Below, piece by piece: positions 37,501-48,859 of a stretch of 64,000 nt of DNA. Made by a program: the position numbers and the translations under genes. This DNA comes from Mikania micrantha (taxonomy: Eukaryota > Streptophyta > Magnoliopsida > Asterales > Asteraceae), in the NCBI GenBank assembly GCA_009363875.1, contig CM018698.1:60929439-60993438 (forward strand), written 5' to 3'. The notes under the pieces were generated by a model. That model saw only the letters and a list, made by a program, of their open reading frames with translations. It had not been told where the DNA came from and did no database searches. Each line of letters opens with the position of its first letter. Within the stretch, counting starts at the first letter, position 1.

Positions 37501-40500
37501 AAACGGCCAAACCGAAGTTATCAATCGCTGTTTGGAAGCTTATTTAAGATGTTTCGCGATTGATCAACCTAAAAATTGGGCTACTTGGGTCCCGTGGGCA
37601 TAATTCGGGTATAATTCTACTTTTCATGTGTCTACAGGAACAACTCCTTTTGAAATTGTCTATGGCCGTAAACCACCTATTTTTCAATTTATCCCCGGTG
37701 AAATTAGGGTGGAATCTGTGGCTAGAGATTTACAGGACCGTGATGAGGCCTTAAAACAATTAAAAGTTCATTTGTCTAATGCACAAAGTGCCATGAAAGT
37801 CCAAGCTGACAAGCGACGAAGGGATGTCCATTTTGTCATGGGAGATTGGGTATATGTCAAGTTGAAACCTTACCGTCAATTATCGGTTGCTAATCGAATT
37901 CACCACAAGTTAGCTGCTAAATTTTTTGGCCCCTTTCAAGTGATTGACAAGATTGGACCAGTTGCTTATAAATTGCAATTGCCACCTACTTCTAAAATAC
38001 ACCCTGTTTTTCATGTTTCCTTACTCAAGAAGCAGTTCAAGCACCCTCGGATGTCATCTTACCTCCGGAACTCATGATTGGCGATCAAGATGCTATTTTT
38101 CCAACAGCTATTTTAGCCAAACGAAATGCCAGCTCAGGGTCTAATTCCAGTGAACAATGGTTAATTCAATGGCAAGGGCAATCACATGAAGAAGCTACGT
38201 GGGAGGAGGCAGCTTGGATTCAAGGGCAATTTCCTACTATAAGTCTTGAGGACAAGACTTTTTTTGAAGGAGGAAGCAGTGATACGAATGATCCCTCTAA
38301 TATTTGTAAAGATAGGGCTAAAGATGGCACTCCTAAAAATGGCTAGTGGCTGTTAGTGGAGAGGGAGTATTAATAAGGGAAGGAAGATACATTTTCAGTA
38401 GTTATGATTTTGTAATGATTTTGGGTCTCCTGCATATTGTAGTGAGATAGGGTTTTACCCTAGTTTTGTTCTTGTAATCCTCCCTTTGATCAATGAAATT
38501 CAGTTTTCTTCTTCTTTACTTTCTTCTTGTTTAATTAATTTGTTAGTTCTTAGCTTGTGTGTGTGTTGATTACCCATCAGGCATCTATATGCAAGTTCGT
38601 GTAATTCGCATAATATGCTAGGCCTTTTTGAACAGCAATAACAGAACTTTAAGTTGCAATATACAAGTTTTATTAATCAAAGTTGATGATTAATCTTCAA
38701 TTTATGATATCTTCACAAGAATAATGTAATTAATACCTCCTCAACTTTGAATGAAATCAGATACTTTTCTAATCCCAATGAACGCAAAAATCCTTCCACA
38801 GTAATATGCTCCACCTAAAACCAACAATCAGCAATAAAAATAAGAAAACTATCTTTTGGGTAGAGGTTCAAAATTTGAGAATCTTTTGTTTATAAGCAAA
38901 AAGGGATTGCAAACAGTCTAACATTTAAACTAATTTGATTGTATTTCAGAAATTAACATCAGAAATTGAGTTAAAAAAAAAAGGACTGATGGCTTAACTG
39001 GATATTGACTTGGTTGCAAATTACCGCCGGATGGTAGTGGGGGGCCACCTAAAGGCATACTCCCCCCAGATTTCACTGTCCCAATAGAGAGAGGTTGTTT
39101 TTTCAGAAACGTGGGGGCCACAATCCTTGAAATTTCACTGTTGTCCCGATTTCCATGTGCCACTGATCTAGAATCTTCAAACGCCTGTCTTCTATGCTGT
39201 GATAAACCCCTCAAAGTATTCAGAACCCTATCTGGTGATTTACGCCTAATGTGATCTAAAGTCCATGGCGAGTAAGAATTTCCCAAAAAGCCCATACGGG
39301 GCTGACCTTCTGATGTTCTCATGGAACTGTATTGACCTGTCATGCTACCAATGGGTCGCTCTGTTACACGTGGTCTGCGGTTTCTAACCTCATGTGGCTC
39401 AGGCATACATTGTCTACTGTCCATTGGTTCAGCAATCCTCTGTCTATCATCCCTATACATGAGCCGACGAGGTCTATCATCTGTAGGAGCAGGTCGGCTT
39501 TCCCTCTCACGTGTTAAATCAGGCATATGCCTTAAGCTGTCCCTTGCCTCAGGTACCCTTTGTCTTCCATGCAAACTATGAGAAGTTATAGGGTTATTAG
39601 TTGAAGAGCAGGCCGACCTTGACAGCATATCACGAAGGTCCATCATGTTTTGCTGGTTGTTTTTTTGTGTTTGTTTCCTGATTTTGAATCTAAGGTCATC
39701 TTTACTAAGATGAAGATCTTCATAAAGAGACGGTAATATTAGAAATCATGATAAAACTTGTCTGAAAGTCAAAAAATAATCATCTACAAACTCACTATCA
39801 TCCAAGCAATTAGTAGCCTTCAAGTTCCATTTACCATTATCTCCACGCAACCTGAGAATTAAAGTACTATATATCAAGTATAAAGAACAAAATCATTGCA
39901 AAGCTTTAAAGATGTCAACAACCTAACTGATTCTGCGAGTATCAAAATTTGCAAACAAATCTAAAAATGCCAAAATGATGTTAACAACATACGATATAAA
40001 TCTAATTATATCAAAAGGCAAATACAAAATATCAAGGGATTTTATTGTTTGTCCCTTGTAGTGCATAAAAACTCGGCAAATAATCATTAACGAGCTGAAA
40101 TCAACAACTGAATACATACTCAGTCCCTACACATTCCACCGGATCTAGAGATACACCGAGGAACATCAACACTCTCCAAACTCAGCAAGTTATCAACTGG
40201 AGAGATTTTATCAGTAGGAATCCTGGTCTTCAAAACCCACTAACGTTTTGGAACTATACCCAAAACACGACCTGTGCTCCCACTGTTACCAAAACCCCTA
40301 ACTGGTTTAAACCTCCGACCCAATTCAGCTTGAACCTCCTTGGCACCACGCTTCACACTTGCAAAATGATCCTTCTTTTGCCCCTTAGATTCAGTGAACC
40401 AAACTTTGTCTTGCATAACCACGACAGTCACTCACTTAGCAGGTACCTCAACCAAATATAACGATCCATGTTTCTTTCCCCGAGAAATAACCAGATTATT

Positions 40501-43500
40501 CATTATCCTAGATCACTTTCCATTTGCCACTACAAAAATTAACATCTAGTCCTTGTTCATCCAATTGACTAACAGAAATAAGCTTCGTCTTCAAACCTGG
40601 CTGTAATTTCCATGTAGTTCCCAATGGAGTCTCCAGATCAACATCTCTTATGTCCGTAACATTAAGAAATTCACCGTTACCAGTCGTACCTTCCCAAAGT
40701 CACCAATTTTCAAATTATTCATCAATTCACTAATGTGCATGGCATGAATCGAAGAATCCATGACCCAAGAGTCCACACTGCTTTCAACACTAAGTATCAA
40801 TGCATCATCCTCAGACACATCCTCAATAGCAGAATTTAATTGTTTCTTTGGACATTGACTTTTAACATGTCCCACCTCGTTGCAGTTTTAACATTTTACA
40901 CTTTTCTGAGTTTTACCCTGACTCCCACTATACCTATCATTCCTTTTTCACCTACCAACATGCAACATCTCATAAGAAAATGATCCACCTTATTTCTTGC
41001 ATCTGATATCCTCACCAAGAACCAAATCTCTAATCCTTTCAAATGCTATACCACTGGCCTCCATAGAACTAATAACATCAGTAACTGTCCGAGACCAGCT
41101 ATCAGGCAACGAAGATAACAGCAGTAGAGCCTGAACCTCATCATCAAACTTTATCCTAACTGAAAATAGCCTTGGAAAAATCGAATTAAGGTTCTTTATG
41201 TGAGATGTCACTGATGCACCTTCCATCGTCTTCGTGTTCACAAGCTGCCGAAGGCTTTTCATACATATTAGACAGAGCCTTCATCATACCACTAGATGTG
41301 GTCTCTTTCATGATGTTAAAAGCAACGCTCTTCGTTAAAGCCAAAGTAATAACCGCCCAGGTTTTCTTGTCCTTTAATTCCCAATCCGCTTGTTCCATTT
41401 TCTCCGGTTTATCCCCCAATACCACATCCAGGTCCTTTTTGACACTGTAATGCTTCTACTTGCTTTTCCACCAACCAAAATCAGAACCGTTGAATTTCTC
41501 AATCACAACTTTTATGTCTTCAACCATAGCAAACAAGAGAATAGATCGAGACGGTGACAGACACAACAATGGCACGGGCCTGAACATGACGGCTGTTGTT
41601 CTACGGAACAACGTCAAATAATCCTATCTGTTCTTACAATAATCGATAAATCAGAAACTGTAAACAGTTACCCCGATTGGTCTCCTCTAGACAAATCTGA
41701 ATCCGAATGTTGATTTCACAAAAACCGATTCCTCAGACCCGGTTGATCAAAAATACTGCAAACCCAAATCCAGAGCACCCAAAACAGATCCAAAATACTG
41801 GTTGAAAATCAAAAAAGACGACTCACGGGATCAATTTTGAAACCTTAATCATCAAAAATCAGTCAACCGCAGCAACAGACACAATCCCAAGAGTTATACA
41901 AACCCTAATCGAAGCTCACCCAGAAATTTCAAACCAAAATCGTGTCAAACAGAGGTTCAATCTCCAAAGGTTGAAAACCCCAATCGTGAACAAGAAACTC
42001 AAAATCGGCAGGAATACGTTCGTCGGGCGATTCCGGCGACGACTGCTACGGCGTACCCCAATCGCGGCGGTGACAGCGTCGCCTCCTAATTTCGGCAATT
42101 CCAGTGATGGCGACCAACGGCAGTGTAAGCGACGGCGCCTCTAGCGTAGAACCCTAATCGCGATTCCGACAGCTGCTCTGACGGTGACGGCGGCTCAACT
42201 GGAGAGAAACCCTAAACGATAGTGACGAACCCAAGGGTTTTCACCGTAATTCAAAAATCACAAAGAAAAAAACGCTCCTTTATTCTTGTTTCTTTCTTCT
42301 TTTTCAGCAATTGTCTCAGGGGCAATCGTATTTTTAATCGTCAACGAGCCTTGGATTTGATACCACCTTGTTAGGTATTAAGTGGCGTAGCGGAATCAGA
42401 TTAATCAATGCACGTATATTAATGCAAAGAAAAACAAAAAAACAAAAAATAAACAACACGAAGATTTAACATGGTTCGGTCGATGTGACATACGTCCATG
42501 GGCTGCAGTAGGATTTATCTTTTATTAATTAGGTGCTCAAAATTACAATTACCAGACTAGAATATATATATATATATATATATAGAATTAATTTGCTTAC
42601 AAAAAACATAAACAGGGCCGGGCTTAGGGTTTGCTGCCTAACTGCCCTCCCAAAGGTCTCTGAGCCTAACAAAAAAGGCCAAAGGTGTTATTGCGTTGTC
42701 AATGGCGAGGAGTATTACATTCAATATAATGCAGACAGTGTTGTAAAAATTGGCCCTAGTCGACGATTAATCAATATGCAGGAAACCATGGTGTGTGGTA
42801 TGATAATGGCTTTGTCAAACATGTATGAAAAATCATATGCTGGCAATAAGGTGTCCTTGATGAAAGAGTTATTCATAACTACAATGCATGAAGGAGGTCA
42901 AGTCATGGGTCAAATTAATAATCTTAACACAAGTATATCACGATAAGCTATCTATATGCTAATGCTACGTAGCGAAGAGCCGTAAATAATATAAAAACTT
43001 AATAATTTTTTTTAGTCATCCAAAATAGCAACAAAATTAACATTCATAGATTTACACCAAAATGGCTAAAATATGCTCAAATTTGTCACTACTAATCATT
43101 TAAATCTTCATATTCCGATTATAAACTTTAAACAGATACTAAATTACCAATTCAGTGCATTGAGGAACAAAAAAAACCTAGGCATAAGTGCAGAACTAAT
43201 TTTTGTCGATTATAACATGGGGTAGCCAATTCCAACCTTCGACCAATTCCATCCAATCGTCTTCCGATTCCGTCCAATCGTCCAATTGGGGGTAGTCCAA
43301 TTCACTCCAAACGTCGTCTAAGAATTTGGACGCCAATTCAGTCCAATCTTCGTCCAATTTAGTCCAACCACTTTGCTATCGGGGTGTCGTCCACTAAATT
43401 GGGGCGTCGGGGTCATTGATCGTGATGTCCAACTCCAACTCTTGGTCATTCATTGACTATTAGGATTGACAATTGGCCAAAAATGTTGTGCGGTGGTATA

Positions 43501-45969
43501 ATATGTAGCCCTATTTACGTATCAGGTAAAAAGATTAAAAAAAAATTCCTGTCGTTCCCGCTATTTCACGCTTTCAAGCCGCTAAACACTCATAGCAGGG
43601 TGTTCTCGCATCGTGACTTGGCGCGCTACAATGCTCGCTACGAACGCTATCGATAACTAAGACTGGCAAAATGGGCGGGTTGGGTCGGGTTGGGTAGCAG
43701 GTTAGAACGAGTTCGGGTCAGAATGGGTTCGGGTCAAGACGGATAATTTTAAAAAATGGTTATTTTGGTCCCGGATAAGAACGGTTTTGACAAAAATGTT
43801 TTCGGGTCAGAACAGGTCATCTAAAAAATGATCAAATTTGGTTCAGGTCAGAACGGGTTTTGAAATTATACCAGTAATTAGGGATTTAGGGGTAAACAAA
43901 TACTCAAATTAACACCGTTCATAAATACTCGCGTGGAATCATAGTGATTTCCACCCCCAAAAGCCTGATCCCCAACATCATAATCAACACAAAAATCACA
44001 AGAAATCCACCTCAAAAACTCTGTACGAGTAGGATATGAAAACCAGGGGCCATGCAGTTCCATCCAAACAAGGAATTTCCAATCAGGTACAAAAAAGCTA
44101 GAACAAAACCCGTTAATCGCACAATGAAAACTCTGGTTATCAAATAATCTAGATCCAGATCTATTCATTCCAAACAAGTGATTAGAAAGGGAATGCAAAA
44201 CTCACAAACTTTAAGTTCGCTGCTATAGAATCCATCATTATGGTCGAAACAAGCGAATAACCCAGATTCCATTGAGCCCTAGGCAACGGCTCCTATCACG
44301 TTAGCTAACGACAATCCGACAGTGGTCTAGCCATATACTACTTGATGATGATGAAGAAATCCAGGTGCAATCACTGGTGGTGGAGATTCCTTCATCTCAG
44401 CTGTCGGTGAATTGGGGATGGATTTCTTGTCGTTTTAAAATGCAGTGCTCCAATCATGGGTGTTCTCCGGTTGTCGTCATCGACATTGATTGTAGATTTC
44501 ACGATTTGTTGACTTGAGGTAGTAGAAGTGTAAGCGTGTAACCTTATTTCCAAAGTGAACGCCGAGTTCATGCTTTACCCATCCTGACCCGTTGTTTTAT
44601 TTCATGTTTTAAGATTTACCCATTTTGACCCCTTTAACTATCTTAGTCAACCCACTATAACCCATTATGTATAAAAAGTGACCCATTCTAACCCAAAAAA
44701 GTTTATTTGGGTTTAGTTTGCCAGGTTTATCGATAACTATGGTCTAAAACTATAACGGCTGTTATTATATACGGTCCCCCACATGTAATTTAGTAATTGT
44801 ATTTTGCAGCACCTAATAAAGATTAACCTTGGATGCAGATCACCTTTATCAAACCACTCTATTTTTCTCCTTTCCGTTTGATTGTGTGTGTGTGTGTTTG
44901 ATTGCTTCCGTTGAACTGACTCTGATCAGATACCTAACATGGAATTTGTGGATTGTGCATTCGAGTTGAGATAGAGAATTAGTTGGAGCTTGGGGGAGCT
45001 TCAATTGCCTCTTCATGTACATGATGAGAAGGAGATCCAACTAGGGGTTATGATGAAGTCTTACTAATTGGAATTGAATTTTAAAACACTTGAAGATTAT
45101 AAATGCCGGAAATACTGCATCTGGACTTACTTAGATGATGTTTGTGTGCAAAGTCTTCAATTGGGAGATTGTTGGGTTATGAAGGCTTTAGGCCTTTTTT
45201 ACTATACAATATACATGACCGGAAGTTTAGCAAACACTAGAAGCAGCCAGCCCTAGTGTTGTTTGTTTATATCTAGTTGATTAATTAGTTTCCTTTTTCA
45301 TTAACGCTGATCTTGGTATTATATATACTCCTAAGATTAATTGTACTTAACCAAACCATTCGCTAATTTGAAGTGTCATGCTCTCAGATGGTGAGCTAGG
45401 TTGCCCTTTGAGGTGTCTGTTTTAGATTTTTAGTGTTGTAGACTATGATGACAAAAGGAGCAAGATGGTGTCTAAACTGCTTTCTGGCAAGGCACAGTGT
45501 TTCTTTCTAAGTAGGCTCTGAGCCTTGATTACATTGATGCTTTTAAAATGAGACATTAATATTGGAACATTGCTTGTCCGTTTGTTTGTTTTTAATCAGG
45601 GGAAGTTTTGTCCAGTGCAGTTTATTGGTTTGTGGTACATGTTACTGCTTAGAATTGGGTTTCTTGAGGTGTTGTCATAAAGAAGATGTTACAGGTAAAG
45701 GGGAAACAGAAAAACCTTTTATTATCAGATCCTCCTCCTCCTCCTCCTAGTCCTAGCCTATCTCGAACCGAACGTTTGATCCCAACAGCAGGAATTGGTT
45801 GGTTGTCCAATACAGCTCCGGCTCTTTGCACCACCTACACAGACCAACAAAGTGGCATCTTAATTAGCTTTCAACCCATGATCATTTAGATAAAAGAAAA
45901 CCAAAGGTTTACCTGTCCACTGCGGCCTAAGGTGATTGTAACTTGGGACCTCGATGTCTGTGTTGTCAT
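31569..45969 (-). CDS. SAM-domain protein with transposon-filled introns
   Basis: Seven exons encode about 380 residues across 14.4 kb: 45969-45913, 45834-45716, 39851-39796, 39717-38999, 38814-38737, 31760-31698 and 31619-31569. The N-terminus MTTQTSRSQVTITLGRSGQ followed by IKRSVRDRLG is characteristic of a plant SAM-domain family. The middle is Arg-rich and disordered (residues about 78-317). A sterile alpha motif domain occupies roughly 318-378 (VEGFLRSLGLEKYL, FKVEEVDMAALSQMGDQDLK, ELGIPMGPRKKI). SAM domains mediate protein or RNA binding; the function of this family is not established by the sequence. Intron 5 (6,976 bp) holds a Ty3 element and a SINE; intron 2 (5,864 bp) holds copia and MULE remnants. 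The donor of exon 4 (CCA|GTTAAG at 38999) is the least certain junction. Confidence 0.82.
31916..32203 (-). mobile_element. Au-like SINE, copy 1, in SAM-gene intron 5
   Basis: The minus strand carries the characteristic Au-type 3' region (GGTAAGGCTGTCTACATC, CTTACCCTCCTCAGACCC) ending in a GATGAT tail. A perfect 13-bp duplication TTGCAGCCAATAA flanks the unit (31903-31915 and 32204-32216). The 5' part contains GGGGTAAAAGTAAAATTGC and a TAACGTTA stem, shared with a copy at about 52965-53190. Confidence 0.8.
32339..32633 (+). repeat. 5' LTR of the Reina-type element
   Basis: It is 295 bp and nearly identical to 38280-38544 apart from an extra block at about 32373-32402. The phrase CTTGTAATCCTCCC occurs inside the LTR and again just after it, which obscures the primer-binding site. 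I see no TGGTATCAGAGC-type site. Confidence 0.8.
32669..34860 (+). pseudogene. Reina-type gag, broken
   Basis: Gag starts near 32669 and is interrupted by an in-frame TGA at 32822, stops near 32979 and 33053, and further frame changes. The longest intact piece, 33056-33685, contains the Ty3 gag core. The zinc knuckle (CFRC then GQPYGPTHKC) is physically split by a hAT insertion at 33676-34738. No functional gag can be made from this copy. Confidence 0.8.
33676..34738. mobile_element. hAT-type non-autonomous element inside the Reina gag
   Basis: A 1,063 bp element is flanked by a perfect 8-bp duplication TCGGTGTG (33668-33675 and 34739-34746). Terminal inverted repeats read CATTGTTTAAAAAAACGG and (reverse complement) CAAGGTTTAAAAGAACGG, followed on both sides by GAGGCG/GCCTCGAGGC repeats. 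The interior is non-coding. It splits the gag zinc knuckle between the second and third metal-binding positions and therefore post-dates the retrotransposon. Confidence 0.9.
34865..38346 (+). pseudogene. Reina-type pol: protease, RT, RNase H, integrase, chromo-like region
   Basis: One frame from 34865 carries, in order, aspartic protease (DSGATH, near residue 46), reverse transcriptase (VDYRALNK; catalytic FFDD), RNase H (TDQKSLKYLL), the integrase HHCC zinc finger (H..H, then CDVCQRC) and the DDE core (SVSDRD-type Asp, Glu in ESNGQTE). An in-frame TAA at 37601-37603 stops it; the same frame resumes and continues to 38077. A one-base shift near 38030 moves the end, including the chromo-like WLIQWQG...ATWE segment, into another frame up to 38346. 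Otherwise it is well preserved, consistent with recent inactivation. Confidence 0.88.
38280..38544 (+). repeat. 3' LTR of the Reina-type element
   Basis: It is 265 bp, starting TGATACGAATGATCC right after the polypurine tract at about 38262-38279 and ending TTAATTTGTT. Intron 5 sequence of the SAM gene follows, then exon 5 at 38737. Confidence 0.85.
40130..42614 (-). pseudogene. Truncated Ty1-copia element in SAM-gene intron 2
   Basis: Read on the minus strand: an LTR of about 246 bp (42614-42369) ending CCTAACA, a primer-binding site TGGTATCAAATCC (42365-42353) matching initiator Met tRNA, a non-coding leader, a gag of the UBN2 type (about 41430-40985, with a frame change near 41220), a zinc-knuckle and protease region (about 40890-40640, SWVMDS then HAMHISELMNNL), and a start of the following pol region to about 40240. 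The element is cut before integrase and reverse transcriptase and has multiple stops. Confidence 0.75.
42616..42946 (+). pseudogene. hAT-like end and copia gag fragment
   Basis: A CAGGGCCGGGCTTAGGG terminus at 42613 belongs to the same hAT-like family as positions 106 and 20425. Between 42795 and 42946 the plus strand encodes a short piece of copia gag (ALSNMYEKSYAGNKVSLMKE), on the strand opposite to the neighbouring copia remnant. It comes from a different copy and has no flanking LTR. Confidence 0.6.
43200..43445 (+). repeat. TCCAAT-rich degenerate motif field
   Basis: About a dozen variants of GTCCAATT or TTCCGTCCAATCG occur within 240 bases at irregular spacing. No terminal repeats or target duplication were found. 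It could be the subterminal region of an unrecognised DNA transposon in intron 2 of the SAM gene. Confidence 0.45.
43660..44727. mobile_element. MULE-type element with possible captured sequence
   Basis: A 1,068 bp element is flanked by a 12-bp identical sequence TATCGATAACTA (43648-43659 and 44728-44739). Terminal inverted repeats read AGACTGGCAAA and (reverse complement) AACCTGGCAAA. Both subterminal regions carry repeated GGGTCAGAACGGGTT- or AACCCATT-type motifs. The middle (about 43880-44520) has a more balanced base composition and an open frame of 106 codons on the minus strand, unlike its flanks, so it may be a captured gene fragment. I do not recognise it. Confidence 0.75.
44740..45715. 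other. Remaining intron 2 of the SAM gene, no feature recognised
   Basis: No domains or repeat boundaries seen. A (GT)n tract occurs near 44886. The short frames at 45068-45256 and 45562-45750 lack similarity. Confidence 0.5.
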
Positions 45970-46330
45970 AGCTTGAACAAGAAGAAGACAAAAACAAGAA
46001 GAAAAAAAAAACAGAGAGAGAGAGAGAGGAGGGGGTTATTGAAACCCTAGATATATGCACACAATACTAAGAAGAAGGAGGAGGAGGAGGGGATCTACGT
46101 ATGCATCAACACCAAACTAAAATCTGAAACCCTAAATATGATTCACCAACAATTCACGATCTCTCCGGCCAAAAGGAATCGAAGACCGTCACAAGGTTGT
46201 CCAGCTCGCCTCTTGACTTCGATTGTAATAAACTACTAGCTTCCCCTTCCCCACACTAAATCATACGGTTTGTTCCTGAGTTCATTTAAGAAAAGAAAAG
46301 GAAAGAATCGGAATCAAAACAGAAATATGT
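45970..46330. promoter_or_regulatory. Likely 5' UTR and promoter region of the SAM gene
   Basis: Upstream of the start codon on the minus strand lie (GA)n and GAA tracts (plus strand 46014-46030, 46068-46090; C/T-rich on the coding strand), typical of plant 5' leaders. No TATA box could be placed with confidence. Confidence 0.4.
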
Positions 46331-46575
46331 TTGTGTTCCCGAATTTTATTTAACGAATGAAGGAAAAGGAAAATAACAAATATTGCGTTCCCGAGTTTCA
46401 TTTAAGGAGGGAAAATGAGAGAAATGGAAGGAAAACTAAGCAAAAATATTCTACTTTTCTTTCCTTCTGATTTGGAATGAAATGGAAGGAAAAAATTCTC
46501 TTTTTTTCCTTTCCGTTCCTCTCATTTCTTTTCCTTTCAGTTCTTTCCTTTAACAAACTCGGGAACATAGCGTAA
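46330..46575. mobile_element. MITE-like inverted repeat
   Basis: GTTCCCGAGTTTCATTTAAGG at about 46386 is mirrored by a reverse complement at about 46548-46567 (CCTTTAACAAACTCGGGAAC). A second direct copy of the left end begins near 46336. The interior is purine-rich, then pyrimidine-rich. No exact duplication was found. Confidence 0.6.
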
Positions 46576-47527
46576 TCTCCAACCTATTTCAAATATCTGA
46601 ACGCATATATGATCCTACGTATCAAGATGTAAATACAAAAGCACTCATAATACTTGCACTCATAATCCTTGTCAATCTAACGTAACTCTAAAGCGTAGCC
46701 GTTATAAACGTGTCTGACATACCATAACAAAAAAATTACATACTTAGTCGTAAAATCTAGCATCAGTAAACACGAACATAAAACAAACCAATGATACAGG
46801 AAAAAATCATAATTATTATTATTTAAATAATTAAATATATTCTTTTGAATCTTCTATTTTATTTTAGAGAAGGCGTAAGATCTATCTTTATTTCTCTCAA
46901 AATTAGAAACTTATTAACTATCTTTATTTGTAAATAATATTACTCTCCATATGTAATAGTTTAACAATAGTTAAAAACACTTAAAAACCGTCTCATACAA
47001 TGTTGCTCACTTCAAATTGTACAAAAAAAAAAATTATTTATATCGCTCAACTAATATGAGTATTCGATTGACAGTGGTGACAACATCACGAATATCAAAA
47101 GGCATACCAAAAATCGCCTGAAACGACTGCCAATATGTTTGTTGTATTTTTAATTAATATTACATAATTATTATCAAGTATTATGGATTCGAACAATGGG
47201 TCAACTAGAGGCAAGGAACTTTATTAAATATGAATTGCAATCCATCTAAGTCGTAAGAGCGCTTTTTTTTTTTGCATCATAAAGCATTTTATATAAAAAC
47301 AAAAAAGTTAAAAAAAATTATACATATACAGGGATTAATAAAATAAAACACCCATATTAGTGTGAAACCATGAAAACTACGCAAAAATCATATAAAAAAC
47401 ATATTTTTTTTGAACTTTTTTACAGGTTTGTAACATTATTTGGCACATTCTGATAAAAAAAATTAAAAAAGCACCGAGTGGATTTTTTTGAAAAAATTGT
47501 TTTTTAAACTCATATAAAACATACTTA

Positions 47528-48357
47528 GAAGTCGTTTGATAGCATCTGAACCATTAAGTGTTGAATGATTAAGATGTCTGAATGGGTCTAAACCATTAAG
47601 TGATGAACTAGATAAAACTATTTGGTTGAACATCTGAATAACAATAACTAAGAAAAAAACAATGAAAACTTAATTTGATATGTGAACACAAAATCTAATC
47701 TAATATAATTAATCTATGAACAATGAAAACAACAATAATTATGCAAAAACATCAAACCTAATTTGATCTATGAACACAAAACTTGATCTAACATCGATTC
47801 ATCAGTGGCTGGTAAATTAAAAACTTGTACACACATATACTTACACAAACATATCTTGCAAATCCCACACAAACGAAGGGTTGTGGGGAAGAGAGAGAGA
47901 GTACCAGCGCCCGTGACGACAAGCTTTATGGGGAGGTAACGGGAGCTGTGGCGATCGGACACTGTGGAGGAGGCGACGGGAACTGTGGCAATTGAAACCT
48001 GTGGGGTAGGCGATAGGAGCTGTGGCGATCGGAAACTGAGTAGGAGGCAACGGGAGCTGTGGCGATCGGAACCTGTGGGTGAGGCGACGGATGATGTGGT
48101 GATTGGAAACTATAGAGGAGGCGACGGGAGCTGTGGCGATCGGAAGCTATGGGGGAAGCGACGTGATCTGTGGAAACAAAGGGGAGAAGACGACCCTTTT
48201 CTTATTTTTCTCCATTCAGAATTGGTTTGAAGTCTGAACCATTCAGACCCTTATTCAGACCTTCTATCTCATTCAGACGTGTTTTGTTGCACGAAAAAAT
48301 GGTCTGAATCTGAACCATTCATATTCAGATCCATTCCAACCCAAACAAACACCCCCC
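47528..48357. mobile_element. PIF/Harbinger-type non-autonomous element
   Basis: The 830 bp segment is flanked by TTA on both sides (47525-47527 and 48358-48360). The right terminus in reverse complement reads GGGGGGTGTTTGTTTGG and the left GAAGTCGTTTGATAGC; both are followed by TCTGAA...CCATT-type sequence. TTA duplications and GGGNNTGTTTG ends fit the Tourist/Harbinger class. It carries a minisatellite at 47930-48180. Confidence 0.7.
47930..48180 (+). repeat. Minisatellite, degenerate units of about 42 bp
   Basis: Five to six units of the form GGAGGCGACGGGAGCTGTGG followed by CGATCGGAAACTGTGG with point differences. It is GC-rich compared with its surroundings and creates open frames on both strands, which explains the arginine/glycine-rich short ORFs here. 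Confidence 0.85.
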
Positions 48358-48859
48358 TTAACGTTGTTTCAGATCTGACGACATTTTTTTACGTTTTCTT
48401 ATGTATGTTTTGCATGTTTTCTTATGTATGTTTTGCATGATTTTAAAAGATATTTTTCAAAAAATATATATATCCATTCGGATATTTTTAATTTTTTGTA
48501 AAATTGTGTCAAATAATGTTACAAACCTTTAAAAGAAATTCGAAAAAAAAAAATTTTTACATTTTTTTTATATGGTTTCACAGTAAAAGGTGGTTTTAAA
48601 ATTATTTATACCCTATATGTGTGTGTGTATAACTAAGTTAATACTCTTTTTATTACACGGGTTAAATAAGAATGAGTAAATTACATATTTCGTCCTTTAT
48701 GTTTAGTACATTTTCCAGTACATGTCATTTTCCTTCAAAAATGACCTAAATCATCATTAATGTTTAAAATTATTGCACGCTTTGTCCTTTCGGCCTAACC
48801 CTGGTAGTTTTAGACGTTAAACCCAGTCACGTGCCTACCGTGCTGGAGCACACCTTAGT

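Larger units (their letters stand above)
32339..38544 (+). mobile_element. Reina-type Ty3 LTR retrotransposon in SAM-gene intron 5
   Basis: Two LTRs bound the element: 32339-32633 and 38280-38544. Both start TGATACGAATGATCC and end TTAATTAATTTGTT. They differ by a few substitutions and a segment of about 30 bp present only in the 5' copy. A purine tract GAAGGAGGAAGCAG precedes the 3' LTR. Gag and pol lie between in one orientation, opposite to the host gene. Short LTRs and a C-terminal chromo-like region suggest the Reina clade of chromoviruses. The usual 5-bp duplication was not found at these boundaries. Without the internal hAT insertion the element is about 5.1 kb. Confidence 0.88.
47280..48625. 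mobile_element. Foldback element interrupted by a Harbinger-type insertion
   Basis: Left arm (47280-47527) and right arm (48358-48625) are inverted copies: GTGAAACCAT, AGGTTTGTAACATTATTTG and AAACATACTTA-type blocks occur in mirrored order. The segment between them, 47528-48357, has its own termini and target duplication and so inserted into the loop of an older foldback. Confidence 0.7.

Noticed and set aside
38930..39646. Single-exon gene of 238 codons
   Set aside because: The frame continues upstream without a Met to an acceptor at 39717 and downstream into the SAM domain exons; it is exon 4 of a larger gene.
45649..45834. Stand-alone 61-codon protein on the minus strand
   Set aside because: Its first part is exon 2 of the SAM gene; the rest is intron 2.
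47768..48230. Arg/Gly/Glu-rich short ORFs on both strands
   Set aside because: They come from the GC-rich 42-bp minisatellite, not a gene.
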